DNA from: a virus
Virus record (IMG/VR): IMGVR_UViG_3300037140_000076
Coordinates: 1-64,000 of that record
DNA: 64,000 bases
Strand: one strand, 5' to 3'
Shown here: piece after piece, positions 42,699 to 50,754 of the stretch
How positions within the stretch are numbered: position 1 is the stretch's first letter
Layout of the letters: every line of letters begins with the position of its first letter
Position numbers and translations under genes: made by a program
The notes under the pieces: model-generated
Databases searched by the model: none
What the model was told of the DNA's origin: nothing
The model's input: only the letters and a program-made list of their open reading frames with translations

Positions 42699-43001
42699 TT
42701 ATTTAGTCATTAACCCAATATATTTAATTGGTCTTTTCTTTTCATCAAGATATGCTACATGAATGGTTGCTACTAGATCTGAAGTAATTACTTCATACCC
42801 CTTTATCCAAAATAGTTTATCTCCAAGCCAGGTAGGACTACTAATAGATGTATCAATACATATTATTATTTGAGGTATTGTATCAAATCTTACTTGACCC
42901 TTTGCTGATAACATTGCACAAAACATAAACCATAACCATAATATAACATATGTTATAGCGGCTCCTTTTAAATTTCTTTTAAATCCCATACTCTTAGTCA
43001 T
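42699..43001 (-). CDS. Single-pass membrane protein
   Basis: 100 aa. The basic N-terminus (MGFKRNLKG) is followed by a membrane segment 'AAITYVILWLWFMFCAMLSA' and a beta-rich exterior domain ('IIICIDTSI', 'VITSDLVATIHVAYLD'). The ATG overlaps the stop of the gene upstream (ATGA). No family recognised. Confidence 0.6.
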   Translation of the reverse strand: MTKSMGFKRNLKGAAITYVILWLWFMFCAMLSAKGQVRFDTIPQIIICIDTSISSPTWLGDKLFWIKGYEVITSDLVATIHVAYLDEKKRPIKYIGLMTK

Positions 43002-43183
43002 AGTTGTTTATTTTCTATTTCAGTTAATCTATTACACATTGTTTCCCACTCCCCTCCGGTCTCTTCATCCCTTACAGTACAAAAGTATTTTCCCTTCCTT
43101 ACAAGGGTAACGGTACCTCCATTATTGAATTCATTGTCAATAATATACTGTTTTCCGTCTACAAGATCTATTTCTTTTACCAT
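42998..43183 (-). CDS. Small beta-barrel-like protein
   Basis: 61 aa: 'DLVDGKQYIIDNEFNNGGTVTLVRKGKYFCTVRDEETGGEWETMCNRL' (read in parts) looks like a five-stranded small barrel of the kind found in many phage accessory proteins. It overlaps both neighbours by a few bases. Function unknown. Confidence 0.6.
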   Translation of the reverse strand: MVKEIDLVDGKQYIIDNEFNNGGTVTLVRKGKYFCTVRDEETGGEWETMCNRLTEIENKQL

Positions 43184-43524
43184 TGTTCTTCAGTTTGTAA
43201 AGCTTTAAATTTATCTATTTCGTGATACTTTTTAATATTGTCTCTTAATGACATTTTTTGAATGTTCCAAATATGATACCCTGCTTCATTATGTATACGG
43301 TCTATTGAATCTCCCATACCTGGTTGAAAATCATTTTTCATACACCATGCTCTAAATTCAGGAAGAGTTATAGTAAAATCTTTTGGACGTTGTTTAGCTC
43401 TATCCTTTAGATTCTGCCAAATATATTTAATTGGGTCCAGGTCTCTTCTTTTCCTGGAGCGGCAAGTTGCACTATGGGCGTTGTCCTTACATTTTTCAGT
43501 ACAATGATCGGTACGGTATTGCAT
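43177..43524 (-). CDS. HNH-type endonuclease-like protein
   Basis: 115 aa. The N-terminus has a Cys/His cluster ('HCTEKCKDNAHSATC'). The C-terminal half reads 'GDSIDRIHNEAGYHIWNIQKMSLRDNIKKY', the 'S-x-D-R-I-x-N-x-x-G-Y-x-x-x-N-x-x' layout of phage HNH or AP2-associated nucleases. Could be a small homing nuclease or a nicking enzyme. It overlaps the next gene by 7 bp. Confidence 0.6.
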   Translation of the reverse strand: MQYRTDHCTEKCKDNAHSATCRSRKRRDLDPIKYIWQNLKDRAKQRPKDFTITLPEFRAWCMKNDFQPGMGDSIDRIHNEAGYHIWNIQKMSLRDNIKKYHEIDKFKALQTEEQW

Positions 43525-43528
43525 ATAA

Positions 43529-44671
43529 TCATCTTTTAGAAAACACTTCTACAGCTATAAAGCCGTTTAAATAGTGACTGCGGGGCCTTTCCCATTGATT
43601 GGTATCAATATGCCAGGCAATCTCTTCCAGGGTCTGTTCCCATCCCGTTATCCTTGTTCCTTCCATGCCGGATCTCTTTATCTGAAGGTCTGAGCCTTTG
43701 TAACCATACAGATACGGAATCTTTTCCTGGTCATCAATAACCACGTTAAGAGGATTCATTATACTATAATCACTATATTGTCCTTTTTTATATGTCTTGA
43801 TCCAGGCATGTAAAAGGAAATCGTAGATACTATGTTGTAGGGGATAATCAAATCTCCGTATTGCATCAGGGAAAAGGAAAGTATTGTTTGTATATTTTAA
43901 ATCCACTTCCCGGATCTCCTTGCGTTTGTGATTGATATGTATAATATCAAGCATTCCTTTCATAGGTAAGAGTTCAAGATTATCAAGACCACTTAATTCA
44001 AATTCAGTAAAAATCTGTTGCTGAAACAGGACTTCACAATCCTTCTTAGCAATAAAGAATCCCCGGCTAATTGGATCGGTCTTCAATATTTCTGCAAGTT
44101 CTTTTGCCAGGGCGAGTTGATCAGAGTCTATTACGATCTTATTTCCTACCTTAGTAAGGAAATCAAAGAATTCTGATCCGCTCTTTACTACATCATTATA
44201 TCCCCGTTCTAAATTATTTACCCAGAATTCATGTTCTGTACAAAACTTCTTTACAATATCTTTATTTTCTGTAAGATCATACTTTTTAATTCGAACGATC
44301 TTAGCTATTTCATCAGGATACAGATTTCCATCTTGTGCATCTCTATTTCTGATCTCTACATCAGTCTTATCATTAAGTTCCTTAGCATTCTTATTAAGCT
44401 CAGTAATATGATCAAAAACCGACCTGGTTATAAGAACAATATTATCTGAAGGTTTTGCTACCTCAGAGAGGATAAACCTCTTTTCAAAGAGTTCGGGATT
44501 AAAGATAAGAGTATCTAGTAGGTTACCGAATTCCATCTCCTCAGATGTCGTTTTTGGACGAATGTTTAGTATCCATTTATTATACCAGGCTTTGGGGCTT
44601 AGTATTCGCCAATCTTTAATAGAGGATTGCGAAATTGCGAATTTATTTTTGTATTCTGAGGGTTGTGACAT
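43529..44671 (-). CDS. PD-(D/E)XK exonuclease, RecE/DUF3799-like
   Basis: 380 aa. The N-terminal 'YKNKFAISQSSIKDW' and 'EFGNLLDTLIFNPELFEKRF' segments are typical of RecE/exonuclease VIII-like (DUF3799) phage nucleases. Catalytic residues appear as 'MKGMLDIIHINH' (Asp) and 'IREVDLKYT' (D-x-K), followed by 'PLQHSIYDFLLHAW' (Q-x-x-x-Y). Likely a 5'-3' dsDNA exonuclease working with the SSB-like and Sak4-like proteins encoded upstream on the same strand. Confidence 0.8.
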   Translation of the reverse strand: MSQPSEYKNKFAISQSSIKDWRILSPKAWYNKWILNIRPKTTSEEMEFGNLLDTLIFNPELFEKRFILSEVAKPSDNIVLITRSVFDHITELNKNAKELNDKTDVEIRNRDAQDGNLYPDEIAKIVRIKKYDLTENKDIVKKFCTEHEFWVNNLERGYNDVVKSGSEFFDFLTKVGNKIVIDSDQLALAKELAEILKTDPISRGFFIAKKDCEVLFQQQIFTEFELSGLDNLELLPMKGMLDIIHINHKRKEIREVDLKYTNNTFLFPDAIRRFDYPLQHSIYDFLLHAWIKTYKKGQYSDYSIMNPLNVVIDDQEKIPYLYGYKGSDLQIKRSGMEGTRITGWEQTLEEIAWHIDTNQWERPRSHYLNGFIAVEVFSKR

Positions 44672-45257
44672 TTAAAAATTCATTTAATGATTTAGGAATG
44701 TATTTTGTTTTCCACTGTCCGGTTCTAGGATTCTTTTTATATTTGAAATCAGGAATTGCTTCCTGGGGCATGAACGTTCCTTCAAACAGGTCTTCAGGAA
44801 TAATCAAATCTACAAATATATTTTTAATAGACCAAATTACTTTTTGTATAACACTAAAACGTGCTGTTTTTCCATGTTGATCAAAGGTCGGTTTAATTTC
44901 AGCATATGTAACTCTTCGAAACTCATATTCGTATGATCCAAAGAACCAGCTTTTCGGATTAATATTACCTTCTATTAAAGAGACAAATTTATTCCATCCA
45001 TTGTCCGTCCATTTTATCATGAAGTCGGGAGTATAAGTTAGATCGTTTAAAAGAGTAAAGTTTTTGACTTCTTTTTTTTCTTTTGTCTTTAATTGTGTGG
45101 TCCGTGTATAAAGAAATTTTACTGGATCAAGAATTTGCATCGGAGTATTAATTTTATACCATTCCTGAATGAATTCAGCTTGTTTAAGTTCTTCTAACCA
45201 CATAGCAAACCATACCTCTTCTCGACTATCGAATATAATATTTTTATAAGTTTCCAT
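44643..45257 (-). CDS. PD-(D/E)XK endonuclease, putative junction resolvase
   Basis: 204 aa from the ATG at 45257; an upstream ATG at 45314 lies within the HNH gene. Motifs: 'FDSREEVWFAMWLEEL' (acidic helix), 'LTYTPDFMIKW' (TPDF, catalytic Asp) and 'VTYAEIKPTF' (E-x-K), the arrangement of T7 endonuclease I/VRR-NUC-like enzymes. It could resolve branched replication intermediates. It overlaps the downstream RecE-like gene by 29 bp. Confidence 0.7.
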   Translation of the reverse strand: METYKNIIFDSREEVWFAMWLEELKQAEFIQEWYKINTPMQILDPVKFLYTRTTQLKTKEKKEVKNFTLLNDLTYTPDFMIKWTDNGWNKFVSLIEGNINPKSWFFGSYEYEFRRVTYAEIKPTFDQHGKTARFSVIQKVIWSIKNIFVDLIIPEDLFEGTFMPQEAIPDFKYKKNPRTGQWKTKYIPKSLNEFLNVTTLRIQK

Positions 45258-45262
45258 ATATT

Positions 45263-45760
45263 TTAATATTTCCAAATAAAACCCCCTGCTGTGTTTCTTT
45301 TTCCTTTTGCACAATAACTAATATTAACACCGTGTATTTTTGTTTTTTTGGCCGCTTCTGTTATTGATTTATATATTTTTATTAATTTTCCTGAGATACT
45401 GTATTGTTTTATTTTTATAGGTGGACCATATTGTATTTTAAGGACATTCATTGCATGTTTTTTATTTTCTGAATCAGTTACCCATTCCAAATTCCAATCA
45501 TTATTATTCAATTTATTTCCATCTTTATGATTAACGTAAGGTTTATTTTCTGGGTTTGGGATAAAAGTCAAAGCAACTAAACGATTAATTCTTTTATTAT
45601 ATGATTTATTATTTTTCCATAATAAAGTATTATAATAACCTCCTGTTTTTAGTTCAAATGCTTTTAATTTATTTCTTTTTATAGATTTAACTTGTCCAGT
45701 AGTACTAACTTTATATAATCCTTCATATCCTTCTATATCTTTCCAAACCTCTAAATTCAT
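45263..45760 (-). CDS. HNH homing endonuclease (NUMOD4-HNH-NUMOD1)
   Basis: 165 aa. N-terminal NUMOD4 'WKDIEGYEGLYKVSTTGQVKSI', HNH motif 'YVNHKDGNKLNNNDWNLEWVT', then a NUMOD1-like C-terminus (QYSISGKLIKIY...GGFIWKY). It overlaps the upstream gene by 4 bp (ATGA) and ends 5 bp before the nuclease start, so it fills the junction between two phage genes. It is more A/T-rich than its neighbours. A free-standing mobile gene. Confidence 0.88.
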   Translation of the reverse strand: MNLEVWKDIEGYEGLYKVSTTGQVKSIKRNKLKAFELKTGGYYNTLLWKNNKSYNKRINRLVALTFIPNPENKPYVNHKDGNKLNNNDWNLEWVTDSENKKHAMNVLKIQYGPPIKIKQYSISGKLIKIYKSITEAAKKTKIHGVNISYCAKGKRNTAGGFIWKY

Positions 45761-45993
45761 AAATCATTTTGTGTTAAGAGAGCACCATAAAATTCCTGAA
45801 AATTGTCATCAAATTTTTTGATCTCATTTTTGTCAACCCCTCTTCTTTGAAGTTCATCAAGGACCCACATAGCAAACCTATATTTTTCATGATAAACAGC
45901 AATACCATAAAACGTAACAAGGACTTCTGCGGGGGTGTTTACAATTTCAGCTTCTACACTTTTTCTTGTTAAGAGAAATGGTTCCTGGCTCAT
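45757..45993 (-). CDS. Small unknown protein
   Basis: 78 aa, helical: 'TPAEVLVTFYGIAVYHEKYRFAMWVLDELQRRGV' (read in parts), with an acidic C-terminus. No family recognised. It is between the GroES-like gene and the HNH gene and overlaps the HNH start by 4 bp. Confidence 0.6.
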   Translation of the reverse strand: MSQEPFLLTRKSVEAEIVNTPAEVLVTFYGIAVYHEKYRFAMWVLDELQRRGVDKNEIKKFDDNFQEFYGALLTQNDL

Positions 45994-45997
45994 TTGA

Positions 45998-46330
45998 TTA
46001 TTGTTTATAGTTCCATAATATATCTTTATATCTGATCAACAGATATATGACCCCGCGAATATTTAATTGACGACCTGCTTCTTCTCCCCATAAAATGTGA
46101 TCTCCGAGTTTATACTTAACCGGTTTACCATCGGAGCGATCTCCAAGTCTTACTACTATACCTGTATCAGGTTTTTCCACGCTCATGTCTGGTAAATAAA
46201 TACCCCCTTCTGATTTGTTATTTCCTTCATCTTGAAGTACTAAAAGGCTATCATCAGGAGCATCACCCAAATTATCAGGAATAACAATAAAATTTTCATC
46301 TGTAACCGGTTTTTTATATGCTTTTTTCAT
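45998..46330 (-). CDS. GroES-like co-chaperonin
   Basis: 110 aa. The alignment with GroES is clear by eye: 'DDSLLVLQDEG', the mobile-loop-like 'NKSEGGIYLPDMSVEKPDTGIVV', 'YKLGDHILWGEEAGRQLNI' and 'YLLIRYKDIL'. Phage co-chaperonins (as T4 gp31) cap host GroEL to fold capsid or other phage proteins. The mobile loop has the Gly-Gly-Ile-x-hydrophobic tripeptide needed for GroEL contact. The ATG overlaps the primase stop by 4 bp. Confidence 0.85.
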   Translation of the reverse strand: MKKAYKKPVTDENFIVIPDNLGDAPDDSLLVLQDEGNNKSEGGIYLPDMSVEKPDTGIVVRLGDRSDGKPVKYKLGDHILWGEEAGRQLNIRGVIYLLIRYKDILWNYKQ

Positions 46331-47334
46331 ATTACTTTGTTTTGTTTTAAAAATTGTTCTATCGCACCCAACCCCTTAACCTTTGCCAGGTCAGCATAGT
46401 CCTTGATTCCTTCTTTTTCAAACTGTTCTATAGGAAGGTGGAGGGGTTTAAACCCCTTTTCTTCCATTGCAGCCATCTCAGACAGGCCCTTCTCATCCGG
46501 GTCCCACCCCAGGTAATTGTCAGGGAAGTTAAAAAGCAACTTCTTAGCTACTGTATCCAATGCCCCCTCAGACTCATTTTGAGACGCTATAACGGACCTT
46601 AAAAACTTCATGAGGATAATCCTGTCCTTTTGCGCTTTAGCCACAAAACAGAAGGGAGAACCGTATTTAAGGGTATCCATTCCAAACGGGACATCCAGGG
46701 GTATGTTGGTGATCCAGCGGAGGGTTTCGCTCCCTGGAGCATAGATCTTAGTTCTCATCTCCCCTTTATTCATTAGGGTGAGGGCATACCGGTTTTCGTT
46801 GTTTGGGTTAGATACTGGAAAATCGTTTATAAAAAGACGCTTTATAGGATATATTCCTTCTCTTTCTAGTTCTTGCTTGGTAATGTGATATTGTTTCCAG
46901 TAAGCTAGATTAGAATCATTCCATTTATCGGCAGAAAATATGATCCTGGTGTCCTTTTTAAAGGATTTATCAAAGTCCTTTAACTGTTTAATTACTTTTT
47001 TAACTTCAGTAGTTTGTATTCCAGTTACAAGTCCAAAATCTGAAGCTATCTTTTTGATTGCATCAGAAAAAGATAAGTTATATAATTTCTCTACAAATGC
47101 AAAACAATCAAAAGCCCAATCTTTTCTAGCCAGGTCATTATAAATTAATTTACCTGATTTTGAAACGTAGAATCCACATGATGGATTTTTGTCTCTGCGA
47201 AGTTTTGAGCAATAGATTTGTCCAATCTTAAATGGTCCATGATAGTACCCGAAAATTTGTGCTTCGCTGATTTTACTTAAAATAAAATCTCTGTTTATTT
47301 TCTTAGGAGACTCAACTGTTTTAAAATCGAACAT
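46327..47334 (-). CDS. DnaG-type primase
   Basis: 335 aa from the ATG at 47334; an earlier in-frame start at 47373 adds an unlikely hydrophobic leader. The zinc-binding domain is degenerate: 'YCSKLRRDKNPSCGFYVS' and 'DWAFDCFAFVEKLYNLSF' carry three Cys plus nearby His. Toprim-like signatures follow: 'GALDTVAKKLLFNF' and 'DNYLGWDPDEKGL' (D-x-D). It makes RNA primers with the DnaB-type helicase encoded upstream. Confidence 0.78.
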   Translation of the reverse strand: MFDFKTVESPKKINRDFILSKISEAQIFGYYHGPFKIGQIYCSKLRRDKNPSCGFYVSKSGKLIYNDLARKDWAFDCFAFVEKLYNLSFSDAIKKIASDFGLVTGIQTTEVKKVIKQLKDFDKSFKKDTRIIFSADKWNDSNLAYWKQYHITKQELEREGIYPIKRLFINDFPVSNPNNENRYALTLMNKGEMRTKIYAPGSETLRWITNIPLDVPFGMDTLKYGSPFCFVAKAQKDRIILMKFLRSVIASQNESEGALDTVAKKLLFNFPDNYLGWDPDEKGLSEMAAMEEKGFKPLHLPIEQFEKEGIKDYADLAKVKGLGAIEQFLKQNKVI

Positions 47335-47402
47335 AATGTTGTTTAAAAGAAAAGGTGGGTCTTTCTTTCCCACCCTTCTTATTTATCACACCAATTAAAA
47401 TA

Positions 47403-48038
47403 CTACCAAGGACATTCGTCTTCTGCCGCTACTGCTTTTTCTTTCTCTTTAGATTTGGTTTTGGTACTACCGTTAGATTTAACATCATCTTTCTTAGCAC
47501 CAATTTCCGTATCGTCCGAGTCATTCAAAAGACCGTTTGGTTTATCAGATACTTCGCTAGTAGAATTATTCTTTCTGATAACCCTTTTGTATTCCTTTGA
47601 TCCTGGTTCGAATTCACCAAGTTCGAAGTCTGAATCTTCATCAATGAAGAATCCAGCGTAAGGAAGGCAAGCAAAAACTGTTGTTCCACTTTCATTACCA
47701 CCCACCAAGATAGTCTTAGTAATTGGTTTTGAAGTCAACCATTTTTGAAAATACTCAGTAATTTCTTCGATTGAAGAGAAATTCTTTGTAAGAGGTTTAC
47801 CAAAGAAACCTTCATGAAGATACTGAAGACGACTCATTGTTACTTCTATTCCCTTTTCGGTAGCAAAAGTAAATTTTTCAATGAATGATACACCATCTTC
47901 GTTTTCAAATTTGAAACCGATATAGACGGTTCCTTTTGCAAATTTGTCCTGTTTTACTTCAGTTACTTTCAACCGGTATATACCTGGGTTTAAGTAAGAA
48001 TTGGCTGTTGCGGCCTTAGTTCCTGAAAAATTGTACAT
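47403..48038 (-). CDS. SSB-like protein with acidic Trp-ended tail
   Basis: 211 aa. Residues 1-145 are a beta-rich OB-like domain of the DUF669/phage SSB kind ('SYLNPGIYRLKVTEVKQDKF', 'TVYIGFKFENEDGVSF'). Residues 146-200 are polar and disordered. The last residues, AAEDECPW, mimic the acidic hydrophobic SSB tail (DDDIPF) that recruits partners. The gene stops with TAG, unlike most here; reading through would append seven residues (YFNWCDK) and bury this tail tip. It is 32 bp from the Sak4-like gene. Confidence 0.65.
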   Translation of the reverse strand: MYNFSGTKAATANSYLNPGIYRLKVTEVKQDKFAKGTVYIGFKFENEDGVSFIEKFTFATEKGIEVTMSRLQYLHEGFFGKPLTKNFSSIEEITEYFQKWLTSKPITKTILVGGNESGTTVFACLPYAGFFIDEDSDFELGEFEPGSKEYKRVIRKNNSTSEVSDKPNGLLNDSDDTEIGAKKDDVKSNGSTKTKSKEKEKAVAAEDECPW

Positions 48039-48070
48039 GTTTGTGTTTTTTATTTTAAAATTTAAGTAAA

Positions 48071-48751
48071 CTAATTATAATATGAACTTATCGCTTTGGC
48101 TACTAAAAATAAATCATTTGGAATTTTCTGTTCTGCGAACATTCCTTCCGGAGTTTTGACGGTAGACCTGGATTTTCGGGTCCAGAAGAAGTGATTAACC
48201 TGTCCCTCTTCCCCATCCTCCTTATCACAAAGTAATACAGTTGTAAAAAGCCCTTCATAAGTAACCTTCTCTTTTACAAATTTACCCATAGTCTTAGCCT
48301 GGATCTGATCATTGCCTGAAACATCAGTCCCGGTTTCTACATGCTGAAGGATAAATATAATAAGGTCTTTACGTAATGATTTACATAGCTCAACCAGGTC
48401 AATCATATTGATTGCAATAGTATTAAACTTAGCCCAATCTTTTTCATCAATGCGAGAGGTGTAAGTGAATAGAGAGAGATATTGATTATCGTCAATCACA
48501 ATTGCCTTGATTTCTGAACGATTATCACTTACATATTTTAGAACTTTGGCAATAGTCTTTGTGCTCTTAGTCACAAGTAAATTACCCTGGCCGGTCTCCA
48601 TATTAAATTCTGGATACTTTGTTTCGGAACCTGGGAATGGCAGTTCTTTTCCTACTACATTCACAATGAATGTATTTTTGGAGGGGAGATTCTTAACCGA
48701 CCTGGATTTACCAGACGCGCTCTCACCAAGTATTAAACTTACTCTTGCCAT
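48071..48751 (-). CDS. Sak4-like RecA-fold ATPase
   Basis: 226 aa. Walker A 'LGESASGKSRSVKNL' (G-x-x-x-x-G-K-S), Walker B 'IKAIVIDDNQYL', and a 'LIIFILQHVETG' strand with a sensor-like polar residue, then 'TMGKFVKEKVTYEGLF', as in phage Sak4 single-strand annealing ATPases, which often lie beside an SSB-like gene. Its own host-type promoter is upstream. It ends with TAG, followed after two sense codons by TAA. Confidence 0.75.
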   Translation of the reverse strand: MARVSLILGESASGKSRSVKNLPSKNTFIVNVVGKELPFPGSETKYPEFNMETGQGNLLVTKSTKTIAKVLKYVSDNRSEIKAIVIDDNQYLSLFTYTSRIDEKDWAKFNTIAINMIDLVELCKSLRKDLIIFILQHVETGTDVSGNDQIQAKTMGKFVKEKVTYEGLFTTVLLCDKEDGEEGQVNHFFWTRKSRSTVKTPEGMFAEQKIPNDLFLVAKAISSYYN

Positions 48752-48768
48752 TTGTTGATTTATTTAAA

Positions 48769-48776
48769 GCAAATAT
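48769..48776 (-). promoter_or_regulatory. Host-type -7 element upstream of the Sak4/SSB genes
   Basis: CAAATATA on the + strand is TATATTTG on the - strand, a full TAnnTTTG match, 18 bp upstream of the ATG at 48751. The -33 region near 48796-48800 (TTTAG) is only a partial match. Confidence 0.5.
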
Positions 48777-48820
48777 AATAATAATATTTCGAATTCTAAA
48801 ATGTCTTTGTTAAAGAAATG

Positions 48821-49051
48821 TTAATGTCTATGTCCTCCTCTACCCCCGCCTGAATGTATTCTCCTAACCTGAGAACGGTATGAATGACGGTAATAACTAT
48901 CCCCATCATAATAGTGATATGCTTCACGATGACCTCTGTAATAATAGTACCATACCCCCCTTTCATAATAATACCCATCAGGAGGAGGTGTAGTTCTACA
49001 GCTACTTGCTATAGATAGTAAAAAAATAATACTTAATAAAATGTATTTCAT
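48821..49051 (-). CDS. Small Tyr/His-rich lipoprotein
   Basis: 76 aa. Signal peptide with lipobox: 'YILLSIIFLLSIASSC', Cys18 the likely lipidated residue. The mature part is remarkably rich in Tyr, Arg, His and Gly ('YYYERGVWYYYYRGHREAYHYY', read in parts; ends GGGRGGHRH). It may coat or alter the host envelope, for instance in superinfection exclusion (inference). No family recognised. Confidence 0.65.
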   Translation of the reverse strand: MKYILLSIIFLLSIASSCRTTPPPDGYYYERGVWYYYYRGHREAYHYYDGDSYYRHSYRSQVRRIHSGGGRGGHRH

Positions 49052-49067
49052 ATGTGTGTTTTTAGTT

Positions 49068-49343
49068 TTATAAATTATTTGCTATTTTAAATGTATCGTT
49101 TAATATTGCATCTCCATCCATCTCGGTCTGGACCAAATCAAAACGGGCCACAGACAGGGGAATTGATAATATCAGTTCTTCAAAGAACAGGACCCATTCC
49201 CCCGTTTCGACAACTCTTAAAGCTTCTCTTACGGTAAGATAGTCTCCCTTCTTAGGATATTTCAAACCATACCTTTGACGTTCTTCATCAAAGTTATAGT
49301 TACATTTAACCATATCTCCTTTCTCAGGTACTCTGTTTTGCAT
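49068..49343 (-). CDS. Small unknown protein, barrel-like
   Basis: 91 aa from the ATG at 49343; a longer form would run further into the upstream gene. It starts 'MQNRVPEKGDMVKCNYNF', with 'KYPKKGDYLTVREALRVVETGEWVLFFEEL' (read in parts), the pattern of small SH3-like barrels found in phage accessory proteins. Overlaps the upstream gene by 20 bp. Function unknown. Confidence 0.6.
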   Translation of the reverse strand: MQNRVPEKGDMVKCNYNFDEERQRYGLKYPKKGDYLTVREALRVVETGEWVLFFEELILSIPLSVARFDLVQTEMDGDAILNDTFKIANNL

Positions 49344-49593
49344 CGTTTTTGTTTTGTGGATACAATATAAGCTCATCTTCATAACAGGCAATGATTATGC
49401 TTTTTTCAGTTATTACATAGCATCCTCCTATTTCAAAAATTTCAATATCTTCTTCACCCTCTTTTATTTCTTTTACAACAAGAGCAATAGCTGCCTTTAT
49501 TTCAGGATCAACCCTTCCTATTGTTTTGAGTTCTGCCACAACATTGTCCTCAATCCTGCAAGAAATAATTATAATATCTTTATCTGATTTCAT
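49324..49593 (-). CDS. Small unknown protein, acidic
   Basis: 89 aa from the ATG at 49593, just below the helicase stop. Alternating strands and helices: 'IIIISCRIEDNVVAELKTIG', 'AAIALVVKEIKEGEEDIEIF', 'GGCYVITEKSIIIACYEDE'. No family recognised. It follows the DnaB-type helicase gene with a 2-bp gap. Confidence 0.6.
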   Translation of the reverse strand: MKSDKDIIIISCRIEDNVVAELKTIGRVDPEIKAAIALVVKEIKEGEEDIEIFEIGGCYVITEKSIIIACYEDELILYPQNKNDAKQST

Positions 49594-49595
49594 TA

Positions 49596-50750
49596 TCACA
49601 TTTTTATTCCTTTCAAAGCTAATTCGAGTTGGGGATTTGAAAAATACTCTGAAAACTCAAAAAGATCTCTTCTAGTTTCAAAGTTTGTATATCTGTTTTT
49701 CTTTCTATCAAAACGAAACCTAAGTTCCATTGGAACTCCAACTAATTTTTGTTTTTTAATCTTCTGAGAAGTAAATATTACTTGATCATCAATTTTATCT
49801 TTTGCGTATACTGGTCTCTGAATTGATAATATATTATCCGTTCCATCTCCCCAGGTTCCCCCTCCCTTGATAGTATAATAACTTGGTTTAGGAAAGTAAC
49901 CGTTATCCTGCATCCTTGGTGTCAATTGGTGCATTACAAGATGTAAGGAGATATTAGTTTGTCGAGCAAAGTCAGTACACAACGTTGTAACATATCCTGC
50001 ATATTTATCATCGGCATTCATGAATTCCTTGGGCCTGTTAATCTTTATTATTGGATCTATAACACAAACCGTTACTTCTTCCGTCTCAATTAACTTTTCA
50101 AATTCCTTTAATACATTTATTAAAGTGTTTTCTGGAGGACGAATATAAACAAAATAAAAATAGTCCTTAATTGAATTATATATTCGTCTGTATGTTGATT
50201 CCTTAATACATCCCAGGGGGTTATATTTATCCGTTGATCTCCCGGAAGCTGTATGAATTAAATCATCAAAGAATTCTTTAGCCGGAAAATCCTCCGGAGC
50301 ATAAAACGCAACTCTTGTCTTCTCCACAATACACTTTACAAGGCAAAGAAACCGCAAGAATTGAGATTTACCTTCATTAGTATAACCGGTCCATATATTA
50401 AATTCTCCGCGTCTCCAGGTCCAGGCTTCATCCAAACCTTTAATATATGTTGGGGTTCCTTTCTCTTTACCTTTTTTAAGATCAGAGATCATATCCTCAA
50501 TACAATCTTCCATCTTAAGAACACTAAAAAGCTCTCTCTTAGCAATATCCATACCAAGCTTGACCTGTTCTCTTTGGTATTTATCTACAATTGTCTCGTA
50601 AGAAAAGCCTTTTACAAGAGCTTTAAATACTCTTTTGTAATCAATAAATTCAGCATTAGGGAACTCATCAGAAAATTGTCTGCACTGTGCTATAATATAA
50701 GGAGATGAGTTTTCTGCTAATTCAATAAATTCTATGAATTCTTTGATCAT
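49596..50750 (-). CDS. DnaB/Twinkle-type replicative helicase
   Basis: 384 aa from the ATG at 50750, 4 bp after the upstream stop. Walker A 'WTGYTNEGKSQF' (G-x-x-x-x-G-K-S), Walker B 'VTVCVIDPIIKI', motif with 'LHLVMHQLTPRM' (H-Q sensor), and an arginine-finger-like C-terminal 'RFRFDRKKNRY'. N-terminal helical domain of about 90 residues. It would unwind the replication fork with the primase and polymerase encoded nearby. Confidence 0.82.
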   Translation of the reverse strand: MIKEFIEFIELAENSSPYIIAQCRQFSDEFPNAEFIDYKRVFKALVKGFSYETIVDKYQREQVKLGMDIAKRELFSVLKMEDCIEDMISDLKKGKEKGTPTYIKGLDEAWTWRRGEFNIWTGYTNEGKSQFLRFLCLVKCIVEKTRVAFYAPEDFPAKEFFDDLIHTASGRSTDKYNPLGCIKESTYRRIYNSIKDYFYFVYIRPPENTLINVLKEFEKLIETEEVTVCVIDPIIKINRPKEFMNADDKYAGYVTTLCTDFARQTNISLHLVMHQLTPRMQDNGYFPKPSYYTIKGGGTWGDGTDNILSIQRPVYAKDKIDDQVIFTSQKIKKQKLVGVPMELRFRFDRKKNRYTNFETRRDLFEFSEYFSNPQLELALKGIKM

Positions 50751-50754
50751 TATA

